Assembly: GCF_037975245.1 (NCBI RefSeq)
Contig: NC_092577.1
Coordinates: 20,768,898-20,832,897, forward strand
Direction of reading: 5' to 3'
Length of the DNA stretch: 64,000 nucleotides
Origin: Apostichopus japonicus
Lineage: Eukaryota > Echinodermata > Holothuroidea > Aspidochirotida > Stichopodidae
Shown here in pieces: positions 1 to 11,566 of the stretch. A program made the translations under genes and the position numbers. Every line of letters begins with the position of its first letter. Within the stretch, counting starts at the first letter, position 1. Below the pieces are notes generated by a model that was not told the DNA's origin, did no database searches, and was given only the letters and a program-made list of their open reading frames with translations.

Positions 1-600
1 TTTTCAGATATTTAATGCAATGACCCCATTGCCAAGGTGCGTCACGGTTGATATTTTGGGACAAGTTGCAAATGAAAATTTTCAAACTTAACGGTCATTG
101 GATCCGAGGTCACCAAAGGTCAATTAATGAATTTTCCGTTTTTGGTGTTTTGGTGATTTTACAGTTACGATGCTATTTTCAGATGTCAAAGGTACCTTCT
201 GATCATAAATGTGAATGGGTTGACCCCCGTTTGACCTTCGTGTGCGAAGTTATTTATGTTAAAAATTAAAATAATGTTAAAAAAAAGAGTATTTTGGGGG
301 GGAAAATGGGTAAAGCAAAATGTTTGAATTTTTACAGTTTTGATGCTCAATTTAGGTCTCACCGATCAGAAATGTCAATTGGTTGACCTCCTGGTGAACT
401 TTGTGTGTGAAGTTATGCATATACAAGTTCAAAGTTAACTTTTAAACATTTAATGCAATTAAATGACACGGTTGATATTTTGGGACAAGTTGTGAATGAG
501 GTGGTGGAACATTTTCAAATTTAACGGTCATGTCATCTGTGGTCACCAATGTTATCATAGCTGTTGACCTGCTTGTAGGTTGACCTTATATTTCTTACAT
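1..600. repeat. divergent tandem repeat
   Basis: Two sequence blocks recur in diverged form. Block A (about 11-119) contains CACGGTTGATATTTTGGGAC and returns at about 446-552. Block B (about 161-262), with a TTGACC-rich core and GTGCGAAGTTAT, returns at about 337-424 and more weakly after 560. No coding potential is convincing; the short open frame at 48-269 lies entirely in the repeat. Confidence 0.6.
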
Positions 601-1397
601 TTTCAACGCCATGTTCAGATCTGAAAATCACAATTTGTGATCACAAAAGGGTTGGCTATAGTGTTGGTTACCTTATGGGTACATGTAGGACCACAATTAC
701 TTGACTATTTGAGCCCAATCTTGCTTGATAATATTATGTGTATTGTCATATACCCCTATGCAAGGAACCACAGTGCCCTTGTGCTCTTGTTATGGAAAAC
801 AATTGTACTATAGGATGTCTTGCTGATGTGCAAACATGTTGTCACTTATGGTGTTTCCTTATATGATAATAACTTGTTCTGCTTATAAATCATGTTTTTG
901 AAAGATAGATTTCAAACTTAAGTATAATTTATCAATGCAATTTAACCATTATTTTTTTTTAATAGCAGGATCAAGGTTTGTCAAGTTCCTGAAATTGAGA
1001 CAACTTATGGGCAAAATTGATGATTTTTTATTCCAAGCAATGGCACACTTGTCGTGACTATTTTCTTGATATGTGTTCTTTTTGTACGGAAGCCCATTGG
1101 GGCATTCCAGGCTATATGTATGCCAGTAGGGCCTGGGATTTGTATCCCTCCTGACACTGTGCTACACGCAGAAATGAAAAGGTAAGAAATATAGAGAATG
1201 AAAACCCTGTTAGAACCGTTACAAATGCAATATCGTAATGATGTGAACTGCCAAGGCAGATCACGGGCGGGGTAGTTTTAGACTTGAATCAGGCCCTAAG
1301 CCTGGGCATATAGCCTAACCTTAAGACATCCTCGAAAACAGCTGAAAGTGCTGGAATAGTATAGGGAATAACGTAGCTAAGGCCTACAAGCTGGTCC
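601..1397. other. non-coding, no gene recognised
   Basis: No open frame with codon-like composition or recognisable domain is seen on either strand. The segment leads into the left inverted repeat of the element at 1398. Confidence 0.5.
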
Positions 1398-3515
1398 GTA
1401 TGGCAAGCCGTTTGACTTTTTATTCGATATTTCATGATATCATCAAATATTTGCTGATATCAGGAAATAATGATATCAAGAAATAATTGCTGATATCATC
1501 AATTCATTTGCTGATATCAGTAATTCAAGCATATCGAACCAACGTCTACAAAAAGGAATTAGAAAAGAGCGCCATCACAAGACATTTTTTGGGGTCTTAA
1601 GGGCGCTGTTTGGCTGGAAGCGGGCACAGAAAGGCGCCCTGTGCGCGGTTAATTTCAGTCCCCTTTTTCCTCCCGTTGATCGCTATAACCAAGTTACACA
1701 GTACTACTACTGCCACTGGGAGAGGTACCGTGGCTACTCATGCACTTGGGAGGACAAACGTTGGGCAAGCACCGAGTAGGCCACGCCTATAAACCAATGA
1801 AAAATAGTATCGGGGTGGTTAAGTAGTTCAATATGAAATACCAAAATGTAAAAAGTTTACCCTGTTCGGCGACAGAAACAGGCTAGGAAATGTGTCCATT
1901 AGACTGGCTCCCCGATTGTGGCTGCAAACAGGGGCGGCGATTTGTCAGAAATATTGGGGTGGGGGACTTTAACTTCGGTGCAGACGCGTAACAATTCCCC
2001 CCCCCACCCCAGGATTTTCTAACCCGGGGGACGCGATCGAGTTACTATCTAAGCGGAGCGCCACATAAAATTTATGGTTTTGATAGCCCCCCAAATCACA
2101 GGAAATGGGACTTCTCGGGCTTGAAAATGATCAAAAAGTTGTACACTTTGGCCTGAGAATCAAGTTTTCCCAATAGTTTTTTTCCATCCATAACCTTTTT
2201 CAAGATTGTCAGTCACACATCATGTTCGACCTCATCGCTTCTCCTGTGGATCATAGCTTTGGAAGGTAATACTACGTAACGGCCTATACAACACCCGTCA
2301 GCCCCACTTTTGAAGGTTTGAAGCCCATTATTTTTTAAGAATTTGAACAATAAATTCACTTCAAAACATATCCATAAATGTTGCACAAAATTTCATCTAT
2401 GGTCAACCAATATAGAAAAACCCCTTCAACCCCTAACAGACCGGTCAAAATGGCACGAGTAGAGGGAAGTACGATGAAGAATGTTGGTCAGGGAATTTTC
2501 GACCATTCATACACAGTTAATTTATTGGTGTACAAATATTATAAATATAAAACTTCGATATCGTTAAAAAGACAAAACAAATATCTTCTCCCCCAGCCCC
2601 TACCCCCTCCTTGGCTACATGCCTGCGGTCAGAAATCTTGTAGGAAACAGGCCAAATGGAAACCCAGTGAACGCATATCGATGTGGATGATATATATGAT
2701 TGTACGTACTTTTACCTCAGGAGTCATTTACCTCAGGCAGCATGTGTTGGATGAAGTTTTAGCCACCTCCAAGTAGGATTTGGATAAATAATCTCACACA
2801 TTATTTTCTATTTATAGCCACACAAATAGATGCCACCAAATATTGAGGGGGGGAGCTAGATACTATATCCCCCCACTTAAAATGTCCCCCCCCCATGATC
2901 GGCGCTCATGGCTGCAACGTTCCGTCTGGCTGTGTCCGTGCGTCTGCGATGGAAAGGAGCTAATCGAGCACAGCTGCTAAATTGAACCTGTGCTCATCGA
3001 TGCTCGCGTTAATCCGTTCTAAATTTCTCTTTGCTTTGGAGAAGACGTTATTTCGCTTCAGAAGCATTGTCATTGTCAGTTAATTAAGAGCCTCTCTACT
3101 TCGCCGAAAATCCGAGAACTTCTGTCAATAACGATCTGTGCTTCATCAACTTTACCGCCATCGCCAAGGTGAAAGTAACGCTACCCCGTACCCTGTTCTC
3201 TCGTCACTGTCATTTGCATGCACAGTACACTGACATCGTGTGCGCATGCTTGTAAGACGGGCTGTCACGGTTGAATTACTGATATCATCGTCACGGTTTC
3301 TTGATATCATGAAATGAATTGATGATATCAACAAAAGCCTGCATTAGTGATATGCACGGTTCATTTGCTGATATCATTAAATCAATTACTGATATCACCA
3401 ATTGATTTCTTGATATCAGCAATCATTTGATGATATCAACAATTATTTGGTCATATCAGCAATTATCTGATGAAATCATCAAATATCGAATAAAAAGTAA
3501 AAAGGCTTGCCATAC
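1398..3515. mobile_element. non-autonomous DNA element with long GATATC-repeat inverted ends
   Basis: The left end begins GTATGGCAAGCC and runs through a pyrimidine-rich stretch ATTCGATATTT into repeated units around TGATATCA (1398 to about 1530). The right end (about 3265-3515) is the reverse complement of the same arrangement and finishes GGCTTGCCATAC. The inverted arms therefore consist of repeated palindromic units. The interior shows no transposase. An imperfect direct repeat flanks it (AAGGCCTACAAGCTGGTCC at 1379-1397; AAAGCCTACAGCTGATCC at 3520-3537), which may be a target duplication or older local repetition. The transposon superfamily cannot be named from this sequence. Confidence 0.65.
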
Positions 3516-6129
3516 TGCCAAAGCCTACAGCTGATCCGGCCTAAGTTTGCACAGTAGACCCTCTCACTGTGTCGACTGTTTCATAGCTCCAAACTCTTGA
3601 GAGGGCAAATGCTGGTCCATGCCACGAATCGCCGTCCTGGGGGAGGGGTATAAGGGGAGAGGGTGTCTCCCTCCCCTTTTGATTTTTGTTGGAAACATGT
3701 AAAATGGTGGCACTAGAAAGGCTTTGTCACCCCAAATTTTCGGAGAAATATGCATTATGCTAAAGAAATGATGGTTGCCAACTCAAAAATTTCATGCATT
3801 GGTTTTTATGTATACTTGACAATTACAATGCGGGTTTTTCGGTCGCTTGCTTGGGTCAGCGGGTTCGGGTGTTAGAATGCGGGTCCAACCCGCGAAATGC
3901 GGGTCAGTTGGGAGCTCTGCTGTTTATTCCATAATTAGTTTAGTTAGTTTAGTTTAGACACCCAAGGATCAGGAAGCCTTGCAGTAGCTTATTTCAGACC
4001 CAATCCGTATTAGATCGTGGATGAACACCGGCTCATTTCTAGCCTTCTCTTTTTGATGAGGCAGGGGTGTGAATTCGCTCCCATTCCTGCTCCCGGGACC
4101 GCCATTAAACGTGTATACCCCAGCATCTGACCACTTTCTCAAATACTGAGTGAGGCAGGCAAAAGCACTCCATTCGACATCACTGCAGTTATAACATGTA
4201 GGCCTACGTATAAATAAGTTGTTGCAGAATTATGGACCAATGAAATCACTTCAGACTTTTTAACTCTCCTGAGTCCTGGTTTTACCTGAAAGGCAGGGGT
4301 TTCTAGAAACCAGCTCTGTTTAGGCCAATCTGAAGTTGGGAATTTTGTTGGTTTTCCTGTGATTCTGTGCAGTATTGGCCCATTATTCAGATATTGAAAT
4401 ATGGTCACGTTTGGTCAATATTCTTAAACTGTTTTCTTACCACACTGGGCCTGGAGGAATTTACCTCACCAAGGCATTCAGTCATCTTGTGTGTTAATTT
4501 AGAATGACATGATTTGGAAAGTGAATATCTCTACTTTGCAAAACTTGTAGCAATATTGTAGCATGATGTAATTTTCGGCCAATACAGACTACCGTTATTG
4601 GTCACTGACAATTTGCTGTCGGTTTTTGCAATGAAAAATATCACACTTTCTAGTAAAGATATGGTTATAAAAATGAAACCCTGGGACAAAGTGACCTTTA
4701 TTATGATTGCACAAATGTATTTCCTCATACGAAAAGTAAAACAATGTTAGCAAAACCACAACAACAATGTTAAAATCCCATCCAATCTAAAAGAAGGCAA
4801 AACTGAAACCCTGAATCCATTAAAATATTGCGCAAATCATGAAATTTCAACCCCAAATTTATGCATTTCAAACAACTCTGTGAAATGTTACTGCACACAC
4901 GTAGGCCTATGACTGAAAGCAAGTTCACTGACATATCATGGGAGATCGAACAAAAAGAAAATGTTTCCTCAAAACTGACATACTATACATCCAATTTTTA
5001 GCTTTAACATTTGTGTTTATGTAGTATCTGTGATGTAGTATCTTACTTCATGTACACCTTCATCACTAAATTCAGTTTGTTTAGAACACTGGAAGCACTA
5101 CTGTCAGTCATAGTGTCCTACTGTATTTTCTTGTCCTCATGTATTAACATTCCCAACATGCATCAGAATGTCCTAGCATTAAGTTTTCTCTTCTTCAGTA
5201 TATTTGGGGAGATTATTGGCAGTCATAGTGTCCTACTCCTTACTTGTATTGTCCTATGTTTGAAAATGTCATTCACAAAATGTAGCATTCAACCAGGGAT
5301 TTTTTATACCTGAAAGTGGGGTGGGGAGGGGAGGGAGCATGGAGGAGTGGTCTAAGGGGGGGGTGTAATCCCCTTGGGAAAGTATTGTATTTGAAAATAA
5401 TGTTACCTGCATTAAAATGAATCGAAAAGCCACCTGAAGGTCAGGAAAGGGGGGTGGGGCGGTCCCCAGGAACCCAGATGCATTCAACTCAGGGTTGGCA
5501 ATTTATTTTGAATCAGATATTTGTTTTAATTTCACATGTCTATGATGAATGAAAATGTCAAGGTAACTTGATTTTTTAGTCATTTGTGAGTCTCTAAATT
5601 ACTGCAATGAATAGTGTGAGCATATAGGATTAATTTAGCAGTTTGGAGAGAGAAAAAAACTTATGGGCATGTGAATTAGGAATGCATTTTTGACCTGGTA
5701 ATGTGTAAAACATATTTCTTAGCATTAATGAACAGTCAATTTGTCGGATTGTTCTTAAATAAGCAGCCACTAGTGAAGCCATGTGCTGAAAAGTTAGGGA
5801 AATAAAACCATTAAACCAAGGTTTAGGTTCTAAACTTCTAATTGTGATATTAATTACAGTATGACTATATAAATCACTCAAGATTCTTACACTATTGTGT
5901 CTAATGGAATGGTATTTTTTAAATCCTATTTTTTAATATTAAAATTTGTTACAGTAGTAAAATCAGATAAAGTGGAATAAAAAGTTAAAAACATAGGGGG
6001 GAAAATCCAAAAGTTATTTATATCAGTGGTTTACGAAAAAATAATTTGATTTAAATTTTCAATCAGGTTCGGTTGATTCAAATCACAGTGATCTAAATCA
6101 CTGTTTTTGCATATTTCTATTAATTTCAG
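3516..6129. other. non-coding, no gene recognised
   Basis: No supported gene. The 100-codon hydrophobic frame at 5011-5313 lacks an ATG start and recognisable homology. A phrase AGTCATAGTGTCCTACT occurs twice (about 5107 and 5222), indicating minor local repetition. Confidence 0.5.
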
Positions 6130-6239
6130 ATGGAGGGCTCGCATCAACAGCTATGGAGGGCTCGCATCAACAGCTAGTGGATTTCCTGGTGAAAAACGAG
6201 TTTCAAGACACAACAATTGAAGCCATCTTGAAAGAACAG
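6130..6239 (+). CDS. first coding exon of a SAM-like domain protein (probable decayed gene)
   Basis: An acceptor (TTTCAG) precedes 6130 and a donor (CAG/GTAAAC) follows 6239. A perfect 23-bp tandem duplication (6130-6152, 6153-6175) supplies two ATGs. The first reads 15 codons to a stop; the second (6153) gives 29 open codons beginning MEGSHQQLVDFLVKNEF and ends in phase 0. With the next exon it resembles the first helices of a sterile alpha motif: hydrophobic L..FL, then IEAIL. Multigene families in fish and invertebrates combine such an N-terminus with a glycine-rich GGGTR segment and sometimes a HECT-like end; that link is from memory and not proven here. Confidence 0.5.
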
Positions 6240-7238
6240 GTAAACCTAACTCAGCTGTACCCTGGAATTCCTACCTTCATATTTGTCGACCAACAAAATT
6301 ATTAGCAAAGGAAATGATGACCTCACATCACCACTCATAAAATCATTCATGAAAACTTATCAATGCTGATTTAAGACAACTTGTGAAACAATAGCAACAC
6401 TGTCAGCCTAATATGTGGATACATACTTGCATAGAATGACAAGCTCCGTCATCAGTCAGGTAGCTGTAGCCACTCAGAAAAAAAATATACCACAGCTAAT
6501 TTGGTATTTTCAGTCCACATATTGGTCATAGTGGTGGTTGGTTAATAACATACCTTTTTCCATTACTGAGATATTGAATTCTAAAGTTGACTGAGTACAA
6601 TTAGCAAAGTAATTGCACAATAATTTGTGATGCCATAGACGGCTAATTCTAAAATACTGTTATGTATTTCATTGTTTTAGTTATGAAGAAAACTGGGATT
6701 GTATACAAACACAATTATTCTTCTCTTACCAACTGTTTTGTTATTACCTGTTGGCCTACCCCAGTAAGTCCTGTAGTTTATATTGCTCGTTTTGAAGGTT
6801 AAGTGACCAACTTAATTTCAAAGAAATTAAAGCATATTATTTTCAGCGGTGTTTGTCTATGAAATCAAATATAATTGCACAAATGCATTATTTCTTTTTA
6901 CTGAATAAATCTCCGAATTTCGTATCTGAGAAACGGAAAAAAGTGAGGTATGTACTCTGTAGAAGTTGGAGCAGTGATTACTGTTTTTCCAATTTCTTAA
7001 ACTTGTGCCTTAATTGAGTTCCTGTTTGAAATGATTCGTTCTGTGTTTGAGAAAGCTGGTTATTAATTGTTGATTGTTGCATCATACTGCTTAAATATGT
7101 ATTTAAGGTCACCAGTCATGCACATGTGAGGTGGCTAATTTAAAAACAATGTGCTATAGAAATTACATGATGTATTTGGAAGAGGGGTATAATTATTATT
7201 GACAAATACATTGTAGTATTTCTTTTTCACTTTCTTAG

Positions 7239-7560
7239 ATAACTGTGGATGATGTTCTGAGGATGGGTTTAGATGAGCTGATAAAGGTTGTGTCATCTTC
7301 GACAGAACACTCAAAGTGGCACTAATGAAAAACGGAGTTTGTTGGAGAAACTGGCATTAAAAATGAATGCACAATCTGCAACAAGCAAACCTACCTGTTC
7401 CAAGAATGCAGAGAAAGAATCCCGGTTTATTGAAGTTGGATTGGCCTGTTTCAGCAACAAAGAAAATAGGTACAAAGCTATACGTACCAGTAAAGGAGGA
7501 GGAACTAGGAGACTATCCTTGAAGACTTTAAGTTGAAGAAGGTAGATGAGAATGATACCC
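7239..7560 (+). pseudogene. SAM-like second exon and GGGTR segment, frameshifted
   Basis: After an acceptor (TTTCTTAG) the frame continues in phase 0 as ITVDDVLRMGLDELIK, fitting the second half of a SAM-like fold. Directly after this the reading must change frame more than once. One frame (from about 7320 to 7536) gives a lysine/serine-rich stretch with FIEVGLACF and GGGTRRLSL; a further shift near 7520 is needed to continue. The LINE fragment starting at about 7575 follows immediately. Either this is a degraded gene copy or small introns were missed; decay is more likely given the inserted LINE. Confidence 0.45.
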
Positions 7561-7574
7561 GGGAGAATGGGGCC

Positions 7575-8617
7575 CGACTTATATCGGCGTAGCTACCGGT
7601 GAACCAGTACAAGCGGCATCCTGCTCCGCATGCCACTCCGCTAGTACCATCTCTGCCGTTTTGTCCTGCTCTGCCTCAGTGGGCAGGCTGGCAAGTTCGA
7701 TCAAGGACGAGGTGGGACACGAAAGGGGCAACAAAGCCTCCACCGGGGCGCTAGTGTCGGACACTGGGGCGATGAGAGGAGCATCAGGTGTAACGGTGTG
7801 AAAGACGGCATAAACGAGCGAGATGGCCCGTTCTCCCACACGAGTTACATACGATATCCCCTTTACACTCGTCCAGGGTATGCCAAACCTGTAAACAGCG
7901 GCTATACCGCTTGTTCGGGCACAACCTGGCCTCATGCCCTTCCAGCCCACACCTCTCAACAAGTGCGAGGCTGGCCCGGGTATGCAATGTGGGCCCTGTG
8001 CCCATAAGGTAGACGGGATATCGGACTTGGACTCTAACTCGTCTGGTCCCGGTCTTTACACCCTTACATTCAAGGAATTCCGGCTCCTCGTAGCCGGTTA
8101 CTTTCCCAAAACGCCCCAGTGTCCGCACAACAATCCGTTCATACATATCCAGAGGGAGATGGAGGACTGTCACCCACACCGAACTGTCATACGGTGTGAC
8201 CTTCAGTCCCTCAACTCCTTCCTACACCTGCACGCCTCGGACGCGGGCAGCCTCCGAGGTGAATCGTACATGAAAACAATGCATACCCCGGAGAGGTTTA
8301 TGCTGAAGCGCGTCAACCTCTCCAGGGACCTATACACCAACAGAACGCAAAACTGAAAAAACTTGTCCGGGGACGGCCTTAGCCTCCCCCGAAAAACTCA
8401 ACAATACGATTTTGCTGTCACGGCGAGCCGCCATGACAGCTAGGGGTGTGGCAAAGCCATGCACCTATACAAAAACCAAAACAACGAAACAAACCCAAAA
8501 CACAAACCACACTAACCAAACTGCAAACTAATGAAGGCCAACGTAAACAACACAAAAAATGTGTGGTGAACGAAAAGTGGAGAGCAGCCGAAAAGACGTC
8601 CGCTCTCCACGAAAGCC
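7575..8617 (-). mobile_element. Tx1/L1-like LINE fragment: 5' UTR and first two thirds of ORF1
   Basis: Read on the minus strand, it begins near 8617 with GGCTTTCGTGGAG, the 5' end shared with the other LINE copies. ORF1 then starts near 8431 with an alanine/arginine-rich N-terminus. CCHC zinc knuckles (CGLEGHEARLC, CNSCGRTGHLARLC) are legible between 7784 and about 8000. The reading frame is broken several times. The copy stops abruptly near 7575, inside ORF1, so it lacks the 3' end. This is unusual because LINEs are normally 5'-truncated. Confidence 0.8.
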
Positions 8618-9123
8618 AAAAATGTTGAATCTTATATTTAGATATCCTGTCATTTTGTTAAATGAGTTTACCTGACTACACAAGAAATTCGGAATTGAAG
8701 AATTGTCAGAAAACCTGCAGTGCAGTTTGGTATGAATTTGGAAAACATTAGGTGAAATGATAAGACCACAAGACATCTTGATATCATTCATGAATTTTAA
8801 AATGAGGCTAGTTTGTTATGACTATCAACAAAAAAGGATGTTTAATCATCATGTTGGCAGGAAGGCATAATTTGAAATTGATAAAGATCAATTGTATATT
8901 TTCTAAATTGAGTGAGGCTTCATTGTGATATGTGTCATGCTGTCATTTCTAAGACAGGGCCCACATAAAACGTGAGAAAAGCCGTCATCTCCGAAAAGGA
9001 TATGTTCCAACTGAACATGAGGAAGGTCATACACAAAAAACATATCAACTGTCTGTCACTTTTAGATAGAAGAGGTATCCTGGGGGATTTAAATTGTTTG
9101 ACATCTTTTTAATTTTATATCAG

Positions 9124-9320
9124 ATCAAGGATATACCTCTATTGAAGAAGATGAGCAAACAGAAATTTATGAACCTCTGGAAAAACAATTTCTCCGATCA
9201 TCAAAGTTGGCTTCTTCCTCATCTGATACAAGGTCTAGGTCACACAATGTTCTACCAGAGGAGTGTATCATCTGTAAAATCCAACAGTACAGACAGAGAT
9301 CCAGTTGCAACAGAATTAAG
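9124..9320 (+). CDS. candidate exon with CxxC motif, possibly of the 6.1-kb gene
   Basis: This 197-bp segment is bounded by an acceptor (TATATCAG) and a donor (AAG/GTACCA) and is open in one frame over 65 codons. It is acidic at first (TSIEEDEQTEIYEPLEKQF), then serine-rich, and ends with LPEECIICKIQQYRQRS. The paired cysteines suggest the start of a zinc-binding module seen in uncharacterised invertebrate and fish proteins. It lies on the same strand as the SAM-like exons, with only LINE DNA and unassigned sequence between. Assignment to the same gene is inference; there is no transcript support. Confidence 0.4.
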
Positions 9321-9429
9321 GTACCATTTTTCCTGGTACAGAAAGTATGTTAGGTGTTCGGTTCCAAAAAATTGTTAGTCAAACCACAAGAATTGATGAC
9401 GTTTTCAATAAATTGTGTGACACTGTCAT

Positions 9430-9742
9430 TCAGCCCAAAAATACTTGACAACGTCCTCGGAGACGGCTCTGAGGTCGGGTCCTATTACTGGCCAGAAGGT
9501 TCGGTAGAACTCCCTCGGAAGCCCGTCCGAACCCGGGGACTTGCCATTCTTCTTCTTCGAAAGCGCCTTCCAAAGCTCAACAGTGGTTATTCCGCCCCCC
9601 CCCCCCAAAAAATATCATTGACATCGTCGGGAACAGTTTTTGAGATTCCCCTCAATAAATCGGCCTGTGCCGACAAGTCGACACTGCCACGCGTAAACAA
9701 ACTCAAATAATAATCCTTGTATACGCGGACAATGCCGCAAAT
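9430..9742 (-). mobile_element. LINE ORF2 fragment (reverse transcriptase N-terminal part)
   Basis: The minus-strand translation contains ITTVELWKALSK, NGKSPGSDGLPREFY and IGPDLRAVSED. These match the same stretch of the LINE at 45.7-50.5 kb, as does the GIVRVYK segment at its upstream end. A C-run at 9595-9606 lies in the middle. The upstream end joins the host-type open frame at about 9742, interrupting it after the residues NNPYVFA. Confidence 0.8.
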
Positions 9743-10523
9743 ACATAAGGATTGTTTGATGCTACTTTGGCTGAGCTCCTTGTGGAGATTAACAAATCCA
9801 CATTTTGCACCATACTTTCAGACATTAAGATAGGGACCGTGCGACGCCGTTTCCCAGGAATCTCAACTCTGTGGAACTTCCTCACAAGTGCCTTTTCAAC
9901 CTCACCTAGACTTTTGAACACTTCTGCTGGTATGTTATCCATATCAGTTGTTATTTTCTCATACTGATATAAACGTAGCCTTTCGATCAACCCACTTCTT
10001 CTACGGTTGAACAGATTGATATGTGCCGAAGTCATCTTACTTAGTTCATTCCAGTTGTTTGTTGAAGTTACATCATTTTTCAGCTGTTGTTTGTGTAGTT
10101 CAGTGTTGGTCTTTAGGTACTTGGTGAGTTTCTGTATGTCTGATGCCACAGGCTGCAGCTTTGGTTTGTTTATGCTGCGTTTATCCAAAGTATATTGAGC
10201 TACGGAAGACACTGAGGAGGACCAATCATTTCTCTTAAGTGTCTGGAACCCCTGAACCTTTGCCATCAAAGTGCTGTCATCTTTTCCACCATTGGCTTTG
10301 ATAGCCTCTGAATGTAGTTGCTCCTTGTTTCATCAAATCCTGCAATATTCTTCACTGCTTTCACAAGAGTATCAAATTTATCAGGATTTATGCAGTCCCT
10401 CATACATGTCACAGATGGATCAATCTTTTTTGATTCAATCAACAACTTTGCTACATCTCTCATGCGCTGGGAAATAGGAAGGGCATGGTGATCTTCAGGA
10501 TGTGAGTTTAACAGCTTAGTGCC
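9743..10523 (-). pseudogene. C-terminal recombinase-like part of the SET/zinc-finger gene
   Basis: Minus-strand frames at 10463-10266 and 10269-9743 give RMRDVAKLLIES, CINPDKFDTLVKAVK, FNRRRSGLIERLRLYQYEK and GKRRRTVPILMSESMVQN. Multigene proteins of this layout in fish and invertebrates continue into a Crypton-like tyrosine-recombinase fold; that relation is recollection, not tested. The frame changes near 10270, where family members would carry extra residues, so there is a deletion, frameshift or missed intron. The segment continues directly from 17573-17892 across the BEL/Pao insertion. Its own C-terminus is replaced by a LINE ORF2 fragment, so the recombinase active-site region is not visible. 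Confidence 0.6.
10519..10523. repeat. target-site duplication GTGCC, left copy (right copy 17573-17577)
   Basis: The pentamer GTGCC immediately precedes the 5' LTR and immediately follows the 3' LTR. A 5-bp duplication is usual for LTR retrotransposon integrases. Confidence 0.95.
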
Positions 10524-10720
10524 TGTTCTGAAGGATTTAAAGACGAGAGTAGAGGGCGCTATGAGATATAAAAAAAGTTGTGATTAAGGGTCAAAGGTGA
10601 AGAAAAGGAAGAAAACAAGTTGAACAGATGGCGTGTTAATCCGTAAAACGATCGACAAATACAGTAGAGAGAATCCAAAAAAATCCTTGTTTCAGATTGA
10701 TTATTGTTTACGTAAGAACA
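10524..10720 (+). repeat. 5' LTR of the BEL/Pao element
   Basis: 197 bp, starting TGTTCTGAAGG and ending CGTAAGAACA, so the first and last six bases are inverted repeats. It differs from the 3' LTR by one base only: an extra C in GAATCC before the A7 run at about 10676. Confidence 0.96.
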
Positions 10721-10722
10721 AA

Positions 10723-10733
10723 TGGTAGCAGAG
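10723..10733 (+). promoter_or_regulatory. primer binding site, initiator tRNA-Met type
   Basis: TGGTAGCAGAG lies two bases after the 5' LTR. Eleven bases match the complement of the 3' end of metazoan initiator tRNA-Met including CCA. The match ends there (CGAGG follows). Confidence 0.85.
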
Positions 10734-11037
10734 CGAGGTTGGAAACGTGTGAATCATAGTTTCCAAAAGTCCTAAAACGAACGGGTGACCGCGGATTTAC
10801 TGGATTGTTTTTACGAACATGCATAAAGTTCGACCAACGAGAAAAGCTACGATAGGACTAGCGTAGGCCCGAAGCTGCCAAAGTGTACGGGTAACTGTGG
10901 CTGTGTACCAGTATGACCGTCAGTCGAAGATGGACAGTCGAGGTAAATTATTTATGCCAACTATGAATAAAGCTGGCAGACATCGTAACATTCTCAAAAA
11001 TTAAATGCAAAACTGTGAGTAAAGTTAGCAATATTAA

Positions 11038-11519
11038 TCAGGGTGACATTGCATACCAATAGGCTACAAATTAGATATGTCAGAGTGACATAACTCAATG
11101 TAAGGTTGATATGTCAGAGTGACATTCCTCAGCGCAGTTAGATATGTCAGAGTGACATTACTGAAAAAAGCAAGACAAAATAGACAAGTCAGAGTGACAA
11201 TTCCGTGCTAGTGATGTTAATTAATCATACAATCATCAACGTGACATTTTGTTACATGATACCAATGGATCGTCAGAGTGACATTTTCCACGGGTCTCGC
11301 CTCAATGGATTAGTGTGGCAGAGCAATGCCTTGTGCTAGCTGTGGATAAGGTTAATAAAGTCGGAACATTTTAAGTTGTTCTAATAAAATATCTCAGCGG
11401 GACATTTCGGATAATACAACTGGGATACATCAGGGGGATATTTCTATCGATGCTAACTAGATACGTCAGAGTGACATTGAATTGCCGACTGTCAATAAGT
11501 TGGTGACCAGATTGACATT
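11038..11519 (+). repeat. array of about 12 GTCAGAGTGACATT motifs in the element's leader
   Basis: The 844-nt leader between primer site and gag holds GTCAGAGTGACA exactly at 11079, 11113, 11146, 11188, 11272 and 11465. Degenerate copies lie near 11038, 11236, 11359, 11394, 11430 and 11507. Start-to-start spacing is mostly 33-48 bp (often 34-36), with one wider gap around 11272-11359. The core contains the dyad TGTCA-GAG-TGACA, often preceded by TAGATA. The DNA between cores is not conserved, so only the core appears maintained. A protein-binding cluster is plausible, as in leader insulators of other retroelements; this is inference. Confidence 0.85.
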
Positions 11520-11566
11520 TTCTTAGTAATATAAGTGATTACTTTCCAACATAATACCACCAAAAT

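Noticed and set aside
2378-2776. 132-codon open frame inside the 1398-3515 element
   Set aside because: Low-complexity proline/lysine content and no transposase motif; probably chance.
5011-5313. 100-codon hydrophobic open frame that could be a membrane protein
   Set aside because: No ATG start, AT-rich composition, local repeated words, no recognisable family.
11038-11519. Evenly spaced short repeats with unique spacers, superficially CRISPR-like
   Set aside because: The repeats are short and degenerate, spacing varies, there are no cas genes, and the array lies in the leader of a eukaryotic LTR retrotransposon.
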